From: Marinomonas phaeophyticola
Lineage (GTDB): Bacteria; Pseudomonadota; Gammaproteobacteria; Pseudomonadales; Marinomonadaceae
Length of the DNA stretch: 64,000 bases
Assembly: GCF_026966905.1 (NCBI RefSeq)
Contig: NZ_JAPUBN010000018.1
Location: 62,001 to 126,000, forward strand
Direction: 5' to 3'
In this document: positions 57,957-64,000 of the stretch, in pieces
Numbering within the stretch: the first letter of the stretch is position 1
Layout of the letters: the number at the start of each line of letters is the position of its first letter
Translations under genes and position numbers: made by a program
The notes under the pieces: generated by a model
The model's database searches: none
Seen by the model: the letters and a program-made list of their open reading frames with translations, nothing else
Told to the model about the DNA's origin: nothing

Positions 57957-59305
57957 TTACAGCTCAATGCCAGCTTGCCACTCTTTCCAGCGCATGGTTA
58001 CATTGGCGCCAATGGATAAAAATGGTTCAGGAGGAAGTACTCTCGGCGCATTATGGTTTAAAAACGTCTCTAGTAATGCGGATGAGCCTAACACCGCCTG
58101 TTCTGCAGCCATCATGCCAGATAATGTTCCTTTCACTGTACCTAAGCCATTCTGACAACAGGCCGACCAAACTCGCTTATCAAGCTCTCCAAATGCGGGC
58201 ATTGAATTCCAAGAAAGACATAATCTCCCCCCCAACGATGTTCCATAGCAACCTCGTTAAGCATAGGAAATCTAGCGGCAAATGACCTATCCTGCAGCGC
58301 CGCCGCCTTTTTCATATTGTTTTCACTCGCTTCCATAGACTGATTCAACGTCGCATGGTTACGAATCACAATTCGATCACCACTGCCATTAAAGCTAGAG
58401 CAACGTCGGACCGTTGTCCCCATAGGATCAGCGGGTAATATTCCCCAATCTGACGCACCACCCAATTGCTTAATTTCACGCTCATTTAAGGCACGAGTCA
58501 TGGAGGCATAAGTAAATACATGCAATAACTGGCGGGGAAAGAAACCAAAAGACTGAATATGACCATTAACGGCCATGATAATATTCTTCGCTGTAATCTT
58601 GGCTTTTGGTGTTTTTAATGTATGCGTTTCACCCACTTCCAGCTGAACAACCGGACTATTTTCATAGAATGAGACTCGATTACTCAACCCTTGAGCAGCA
58701 TAGCGAATAAATGCGGCTGGTTGAATCATGACGGTTCCAGGAGTAAATAATCCTGCTTGATAAAACTCACTACCAGTCCAATCTTTCATGTCGGCGGTAT
58801 TTTTAAAGTCATACTTCTCGCCCAATACATCCAAATGGTTTTGGTAACTCTGTATATGAGCCATACCTTTCTCTGATGCCGCCGCCGTCACCTTACCACA
58901 TGGATCAAAGACATGTTTATCCATGCCGTATTCCGTCGCCATCTCACCCGCAAACTTAATAGCCGCACGGTTTAACCGAATTTGTTGAAGATCCGCAGAG
59001 TGTGTTCCAGCATACGTTTCTGAATTGAGATCATGGGGTAGATCAATCATAAAACCGCTGTTTCTACCAGCGGGTCCAGAAGCTAAACGACGCGCTTCCA
59101 GAACCACGATAGTTTCGTCCTCTCCAACTAATTGACTGAGTCTGCGTGCAGCCGCTAAACCAGCAAACCCCCCGCCAACAATCACCCAATCCGCTTGAAT
59201 ATTTTCATTTAATTCTGGATAGCCTGATACGGGTTCTAAGATTTCGTTCCACGCAGCAGGACCGGGATCTTTCGGTAATTTCTTTGCCTTTATTATTTTT
59301 GTCAT
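57957..59305 (-). pseudogene. FAD-dependent oxidoreductase (gamma-glutamylputrescine oxidase-like), frame broken by an indel
   Basis: DAO-type flavoenzyme. The first frame has ADWVIVGGGFAGLAAARRLS (FAD loop), FDPCGKVTAAASEKGMAHIQ, TVMIQPAAFIRYAAQGLSN and VAMEHRWGG, then diverges; the second frame supplies GRLCLSWNSMPAFGELDKRV, WSACCQNGLGTVKGTLSGMM and LPPEPFLSIGANV. Changing the C7 run at 58227-58233 (G7 on the coding strand) by one base restores HRWGGRLCLSWNSMPAFG, giving about 449 residues, as expected for the PuuB/sarcosine-oxidase-like group. It probably oxidises a secondary or primary amine. Between the ALDH gene and the GbcB-like gene on the same strand. Confidence 0.85.
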
Positions 59306-59399
59306 TGTGTTTCTCAGCTAGATCCGATGGTCACTGGGAAGCAGTACCGCTAATTAAAAACACTCTAAATAACGGTACTGTCTTGATAAAAAAGGGAAA

Positions 59400-60917
59400 T
59401 TATTCTATACAGCCATCAACGGCGTCATCACTAAGATCGACCCAAATGGTTTTTAGCTCAGTGTACTGGTCATGAGCATGAATAGAGTTATCACGACCAC
59501 CAAAACCAGACTGTTTATAACCACCAAATGGCGTCGAAATATCGCCTTCACCAAAGCAGTTAACGGTCACCGTGCCAGCGCGGATAGCTTGGGCAGCACG
59601 CAGAGCCTTCTTACCATTGGCCGTAAACACAGAGGCGGCTAAACCATAGTCAGTATCATTCGCTACCTGAATGGCTTCGTCATAGCTCTTCACGGTAATC
59701 ACAGATAAGATTGGACCAAAAATTTCTTCCTGCGCCATTTTATCGCTATTCAAAATACCATCAAAAACCGTTGGCTGAATAAAGACACCGTCCTGGGTTT
59801 CACCACCCACAACCAGACCATGACCTGATTTTTTACCATGATCTAAATAACCTGCCACTTTGGCGAAATGCCCACCATCGATCATGGCGCCGAGTTGATT
59901 TGTCGGATCAAGAGGATCCCCCATTTTCCAGTTTCTTGCATGGGCTTTAATACGCTCTAATAGTTCGTCTTTTATTCCACTTTGCACAATTAGACGAGAA
60001 CCCGCTGAACAGTTTTCGCCCATATTCCAGAACGCGGCAGCACAGACTTGTTCCGCCACTTGGTCCAAATTTTCTGCATCATCCAGTACAATACATGGGT
60101 TTTTTCCGCCCAACTCCAAGACCACTTTTTTCAAATTAGAATCCGCTGAGTAACGTAAGAAACGGCGTCCGGTGACAGTGGAACCCGTGAAGGTCACCAT
60201 ATCAACATCCATATGTTTACCTAAAGGCTCACCAACTTCCGCTCCAGAGCCAGTAACAATATTTAGCACTCCACGTGGCAACCCAGCTTCGGCGGCTAAT
60301 TCAGCAATACGCAGAGCCGTTAACGAAGTTTGCTCGGCCGGCTTTACTACCATGGTGCAACCGGCTGATAAGGCGGGCGCTATTTTCCACGCCAACATTA
60401 ATAACGGGAAGTTCCAAGGCAATACAGCACCGACCACACCGATTGGCTCGCGCACCACCATAGCAATCGCTTCAGAACCAACAGGAGCCGTTTGATCATA
60501 AATTTTATCGGCAAACTCGGCATGCCAAGTTAATGTATGGATAAACTCAGGAATATCGATCGATTCACAATCGGCTATCGGTTTACCAGAGTCCAAACTT
60601 TCCAGAACAGCCAGTTCGCGGCTATTTAAAGCAACCAGTTTACATAGTCGACGTAGCACTTCTTTACGCTCGCTTGGATGTAACTTACTCCAGCGACCGT
60701 CTTCAAAAGCGGTACGAGCACAACTAACAGCAAAGTTCACATCTTCTTCATTACAGGCAGCAACAGCCGCCAGCACTTCCCCTGTGGCAGGGTTAGTTGT
60801 ATCAAAAGTGTTGCCGCTAACAGAAGGACGAAAAGCACCATCAATAAAACTCATCGCAGGTGGATTCATTTCTGCCGCAATCGCTTGATACTCTTCAAGT
60901 GTTAATAAATCTGACAT
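59400..60917 (-). CDS. Aldehyde dehydrogenase, PuuC/betaine-aldehyde group
   Basis: 505 residues with all ALDH motifs: VLPWNFPLLMLAWKIAPALS, TMVVKPAEQTSLTALRIAEL, FTGSTVTGRRFL, catalytic Glu in VVLELGGKNPCIVLDDAENL, catalytic Cys in FWNMGENCSAGSRLIVQSGI, and EEIFGPILSVITVKSYDEAI. The C-terminus (FGGYKQSGFGGRDNSIHAHD) resembles PuuC, which oxidises gamma-glutamyl-aminobutyraldehyde. Next to an amine oxidase-like gene it should oxidise the aldehyde produced there. AGGAGAATAAATT precedes ATG; it starts three bases after the DHDPS-family gene. Confidence 0.9.
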   Translation of the reverse strand: MSDLLTLEEYQAIAAEMNPPAMSFIDGAFRPSVSGNTFDTTNPATGEVLAAVAACNEEDVNFAVSCARTAFEDGRWSKLHPSERKEVLRRLCKLVALNSRELAVLESLDSGKPIADCESIDIPEFIHTLTWHAEFADKIYDQTAPVGSEAIAMVVREPIGVVGAVLPWNFPLLMLAWKIAPALSAGCTMVVKPAEQTSLTALRIAELAAEAGLPRGVLNIVTGSGAEVGEPLGKHMDVDMVTFTGSTVTGRRFLRYSADSNLKKVVLELGGKNPCIVLDDAENLDQVAEQVCAAAFWNMGENCSAGSRLIVQSGIKDELLERIKAHARNWKMGDPLDPTNQLGAMIDGGHFAKVAGYLDHGKKSGHGLVVGGETQDGVFIQPTVFDGILNSDKMAQEEIFGPILSVITVKSYDEAIQVANDTDYGLAASVFTANGKKALRAAQAIRAGTVTVNCFGEGDISTPFGGYKQSGFGGRDNSIHAHDQYTELKTIWVDLSDDAVDGCIE

Positions 60918-60920
60918 AAT

Positions 60921-61889
60921 TTATTCTCCTGCCTTAGTCTGTAAGTTATTGATGCTTTCCTTCAGCGTACCAACCAGTTGCTTAGGGGCTTCTGACTCAA
61001 TACTGGCGATCGCTGTTTTTAATGTTTTCACCACCTGAGACATGGCACATTTCTCTTCTTTGTTTAAACCTCTTAATGGTTTACGCATTTCTCCAGAGAA
61101 ACGGCCGTCTAAAGTCACTCCATATTTAACACTTTGAATAAATTTACCGCCTTGCTCTAACACACGCATTAGCGGCATCATCGCAGACATAATACGGCGC
61201 CCCTTTTGGAAGTCATTTTCTAAGACGGTCGCTTTATACAAAGCAATGTGTTCTTTCGGTAAGAAGTTAGAACCCGCACATACCCAACTACGAGCACCCC
61301 AGGCAAAAAATTCGAGCGCTTGATCATCCATGCCGCAGGCGACTTGAATATGAGGGTAATCACGAGCCAATAAATGCAAGCGATTGATGTCTCCAGAGCT
61401 TTCTTTAATGCCGCAAAAATTCGCAGAACGGCCAACACGATCAAGAAACTCTGCTTCCATGTTTACGCCCATACGGTCTGGGTAGTTGTATAGCATGATA
61501 GGTAAGTTCGCCGCTCTATCAACGGTCAATGCATGCAAGGCTAACTCTCTCTGAGTCGGTAGAGAATAAGGAGGCGTTGCCACCAAAATCACATCCGCTT
61601 CATATTTAGCCGCGTCTTCCGCCAACTTAATAGAGGCATCAGGATTAATGGAACCGGTTCCAAAAATGATCTGTATTTTATCTTGGCAAATCTGGCGAGC
61701 AATTTTTAATAATTCGACTCGCTCCTCATGGCTTTCAACATAATACTCACCTGTTGTACCACCAATCATTAAGCCGTTTACACCTGAATCCAGTAAATAT
61801 TTCACATGAATTGCATATGCATCGTAATCAATAGTGTAGTCACTCTTGAATGGAGTAATTACCGGTGTATAGATACCTTCGAAGTTCAT
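60921..61889 (-). CDS. Dihydrodipicolinate synthase-family lyase/aldolase
   Basis: 322 residues from ATG 61889 (MNFEGIYTPVITPFKSDYTI), with GAGG nine bases upstream; the frame extends to TTG 61931. Class I aldolase fold: VNGLMIGGTTGEYYVESHEE (GTTGE loop), the Tyr of LPIMLYNYPDRMGV and the Schiff-base Lys in FCGIKESSGDINRLHLLARD. Family members act on pyruvate adducts, for example 4-hydroxyproline degradation, 2-keto sugar acids or sialic acid. True lysine-pathway DapA is unlikely given the catabolic context with ALDH and amine oxidase. First gene of the minus-strand string, divergent from the BCCT transporter. Confidence 0.88.
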   Translation of the reverse strand: MNFEGIYTPVITPFKSDYTIDYDAYAIHVKYLLDSGVNGLMIGGTTGEYYVESHEERVELLKIARQICQDKIQIIFGTGSINPDASIKLAEDAAKYEADVILVATPPYSLPTQRELALHALTVDRAANLPIMLYNYPDRMGVNMEAEFLDRVGRSANFCGIKESSGDINRLHLLARDYPHIQVACGMDDQALEFFAWGARSWVCAGSNFLPKEHIALYKATVLENDFQKGRRIMSAMMPLMRVLEQGGKFIQSVKYGVTLDGRFSGEMRKPLRGLNKEEKCAMSQVVKTLKTAIASIESEAPKQLVGTLKESINNLQTKAGE

Positions 61890-62391
61890 TGAACTTACCC
61901 TCGCCATCATTGTTATTTTGACCGGAAACAACCATTAATGTTCTATCCGAATTTTATAAAATAGTAACGATGGTGAAGAGTCTTCCACAATCAACTTTTT
62001 CAGATATCAAAACATAACCTCAGGTTATCAATGCTTTTCTTTCTTAATGAAAAAAAATAAATACCAAAATAAAAAAACAAAAATAAAATAAGTTATTAAA
62101 AAAATAAATTATATATAAATCAATATATTAAATTATTATTAATATATTTCTCTCATTCTATAAAAAATAAAAAGCAAATATAAAAAATCTAAACAAGTAT
62201 AAAAAAACGCATATTATTCTAAATCCCAATCAATTATGTAGCGTTGGTTTTTTACTTTATATAATGCATATTAATATAGCGTTTTAAAAAAATAACTAAA
62301 AAACCGTGCTGAAAAATAAATATAGACAAGAGAAAAACTTATTCATTATTTCTTTTTTTATCTATATCTATACAGTATGGAAGGAGATTAC
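61890..62391. other. AT-rich divergent intergenic region
   Basis: 502 bases between the DHDPS-family gene and the BCCT gene. About 62030-62220 is almost pure A and T, with only scattered C and G, unlike anything else in the window. It probably holds both promoters, with possible nucleoid-protein binding. GGAAGGAG before ATG 62392 is a near-ideal ribosome binding site. No ORF or RNA seen. Confidence 0.6.
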
Positions 62392-64000
62392 ATGTCTATT
62401 AATGAAACATTTACGGATGTTGATATCCCGGTTGAAAAATCAGGATTTTACAAAGGATACAGCCTCCCGATTGCTTTAATTAGCAAAGTGTCTATGACTC
62501 TTTTGGTTTTATGGGCTCTCATTTGGCCAGCCTCAGCGGATGGTCAATTAGGCGCCTGGAAGTGGTCTATTTTAAGTGGCTTCAATGCTTTTTATATTAT
62601 CACTGTGGGTGCCTTCGCCATGTTTCTGCTGGTACTAGCTGTCTTACCAAGTACTGGAAAACAGATTTTAGGGCCGGAGGGAGAAAAACCTGAGTTCTCC
62701 AACTTTTCATGGTTTTCTATGATGTTTGGGGCAGGGTTAGGGGTAGGCCTTATGGTTTACGCTACCGCCGAACCTCTGAGTTTATGGGGATCAAACCCTG
62801 AAGTCGTCGCCCGAAATATCACTGGGAGTGCGACTGAGACCATTGAGTCCGCATTTCGCTTTACTTTCCTCCATTACGGTTTTCATGCATGGGCTATCTA
62901 CGTAGTAACGGGGTTATGCTTGGCCTATTACGCCTACACAAAAGACATGCCGCTCACAATACGATCCGCTCTTACGCCTCTTCTAGGGCGTTTTTCTAAT
63001 GGTATTATTGGCCATTTAATTGATGTATTAGGTGTGGTTGCGACTATTCTGGGCGTGTCCGTAACGATTGGTTTTGGTATTAGTCAATTTGTAGAAGGCG
63101 TATATGCCATTACAGGTATAGGGTGGTTGATGAATGGCAGTACCGAAGCCCCTGCACCGTCTACTGTTGGCTTGATTACAGCACTTGTCACCATTATGGC
63201 CATGTCTATTCTTTCCGCCGTTTCCGGTGTTGGCCGAGGTGTAAAATACCTATCCAACCTTAACCTCGTTTTGTCTTGTGTGCTCTTATTAACCTTCATT
63301 GTCTTTGGGTCATTTACCTTTGCAATGACCACTTATGCCACCGCATTTGTCGATTATATTCTCCATTTCCTATCTCTCGGGTTTAATGCCTACAGTCCTC
63401 AAAGTGAATCCGCATTTATTGCTAACCTACCGTCTGCCGCACGGCCTTTTGCGTCAGAATTGTATAGTGGTGCAACGAATGCTTGGGGATCTTTTGACAG
63501 CTTTAAAAGTGCTTTACCCGCTGAAGTCGCTTTATTAGATGAGGCAACGCTTTCAGCGGTGTATGATGCAGGAACAACGGGACGCTTATTTGGTTGGCAG
63601 TCAGGTTGGACGACCTTTTATTGGGCTTGGTGGATTGCCTTCTCTCCATTTGTGGGGCTATTTTTAGCACGTATATCAAAAGGTCGCTCTGTTCGCGAAT
63701 TCATTATTGGCGCTGTGATTGCACCTTCTTTAGTCTGCTTTGCTTGGATGACACTATTAGGTGGTACAGCCATTGATCTAGAATTAAATGGCACCGCAGA
63801 AGGCGCTATTGCCGGAGCATCCTTTACAGCAAAGCTCTTTGTCACCTTACAGCATATGATTTCTGGTGATCTACTGGCGGCCATTTCCATCATGTGTATT
63901 GTGTTAATTATGACCTTCCTTGTGACCTCTGCCGACTCGGGTATTTTAGTCATGAATACCATTATGTCAGGTGGTGCTCAAGAAACGGGGGTTTTGCATA
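62392..64000 (+). CDS. BCCT-family betaine/choline/carnitine transporter (partial, C-terminus outside window)
   Basis: The frame is open from ATG 62392 to the window end, giving 536 residues. The BCCT pattern is clear: ISKVSMTLLVLWALIWPASA, FSMMFGAGLGVGLMVYATAE (glycine-rich TM3), FRFTFLHYGFHAWAIYVVTG, DVLGVVATILGVSVTIGFGI, WTTFYWAWWIAFSPFVGLFL, ARISKGRSVREFIIGAVIAP (family signature) and VTSADSGILVMNTIMSGG. It imports quaternary amines such as glycine betaine, choline, carnitine or DMSP with Na+ or H+. Upstream of and divergent from an amine-catabolism string, so it probably supplies that pathway's substrate. The long N-terminal segment and the sequence between 350 and 400 look longer than in BetP. 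Confidence 0.95.
   Translation, partial: MSINETFTDVDIPVEKSGFYKGYSLPIALISKVSMTLLVLWALIWPASADGQLGAWKWSILSGFNAFYIITVGAFAMFLLVLAVLPSTGKQILGPEGEKPEFSNFSWFSMMFGAGLGVGLMVYATAEPLSLWGSNPEVVARNITGSATETIESAFRFTFLHYGFHAWAIYVVTGLCLAYYAYTKDMPLTIRSALTPLLGRFSNGIIGHLIDVLGVVATILGVSVTIGFGISQFVEGVYAITGIGWLMNGSTEAPAPSTVGLITALVTIMAMSILSAVSGVGRGVKYLSNLNLVLSCVLLLTFIVFGSFTFAMTTYATAFVDYILHFLSLGFNAYSPQSESAFIANLPSAARPFASELYSGATNAWGSFDSFKSALPAEVALLDEATLSAVYDAGTTGRLFGWQSGWTTFYWAWWIAFSPFVGLFLARISKGRSVREFIIGAVIAPSLVCFAWMTLLGGTAIDLELNGTAEGAIAGASFTAKLFVTLQHMISGDLLAAISIMCIVLIMTFLVTSADSGILVMNTIMSGGAQETGVLH

Overview
The window is a stretch of bacterial chromosome of moderate to low GC from a marine-type gammaproteobacterium. 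It most resembles Oceanospirillales such as Marinomonas. That assignment is an inference from gene content: glycine-betaine type C1 catabolism, a BCCT transporter, many chemotaxis and c-di-GMP proteins, and the birA-coaX-SPOR order. I see no rRNA, tRNA, CRISPR array, insertion sequence or prophage. About 55 genes are supported, including three genes broken by single-base indels plus coaX, which is broken the same way. All four breaks sit in or at homopolymer runs, so sequencing error is a serious alternative to real decay.

Layout. 1-3486: SPOR-domain protein (cut by the left edge), coaX, birA and a secreted alpha/beta hydrolase, all on the minus strand. 3631-9833: methionine salvage (mtnBCD; mtnA diverging from mtnK), then a GNAT enzyme and a frameshifted GH1 beta-glucosidase. 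10316-18035: a small secreted protein, a diguanylate cyclase, an orphan solute-binding protein, VOC and DUF1801 proteins, a fatty-aldehyde type ALDH, glutathione-independent formaldehyde dehydrogenase and two small lipoproteins. 18164-19454: an FMN riboswitch in front of a DMT transporter, probably a riboflavin importer. 19567-24606: VOC, asparaginase and MarR, diverging from the homogentisate pathway (hmgA-fahA-maiA). 24647-37604: two chemoreceptors, a frameshifted class III aminotransferase, YghU, PaiB-like and GNAT proteins facing a MocR regulator across a palindromic operator, DUF924, an EF-hand protein, an HExxH protein and AlkB. 37837-47610: peroxiredoxin, then a LuxP-like periplasmic protein diverging from a second periplasmic binding protein that is directly coupled to a GGDEF-EAL membrane protein, then MsrA, a chemoreceptor and a diguanylate cyclase. 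47732-64000: a long minus-strand catabolic block (purU, soxGADB, glyA, LysR, GbcB-like reductase, FAD oxidoreductase, ALDH, DHDPS-family lyase) diverging from a BCCT transporter cut by the right edge.

How it works together. The right-hand block looks built to import and demethylate a quaternary or N-methyl amine. BCCT imports the substrate, the GbcB-like reductase and FAD enzyme act on it, SoxBDAG converts sarcosine to glycine plus methylene-THF, GlyA makes serine, and PurU drains formyl-THF. The formaldehyde dehydrogenase at 15.6-16.8 kb would handle free formaldehyde. The most interesting candidate system is at 38.5-43.2 kb. There, two periplasmic ligand-binding proteins, one clearly LuxP-like, sit with an apparently intact GGDEF-EAL receptor and no ABC transporter genes. 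This suggests an extracellular-signal to c-di-GMP pathway comparable in logic to LuxP-LuxQ or NspS-MbaA.
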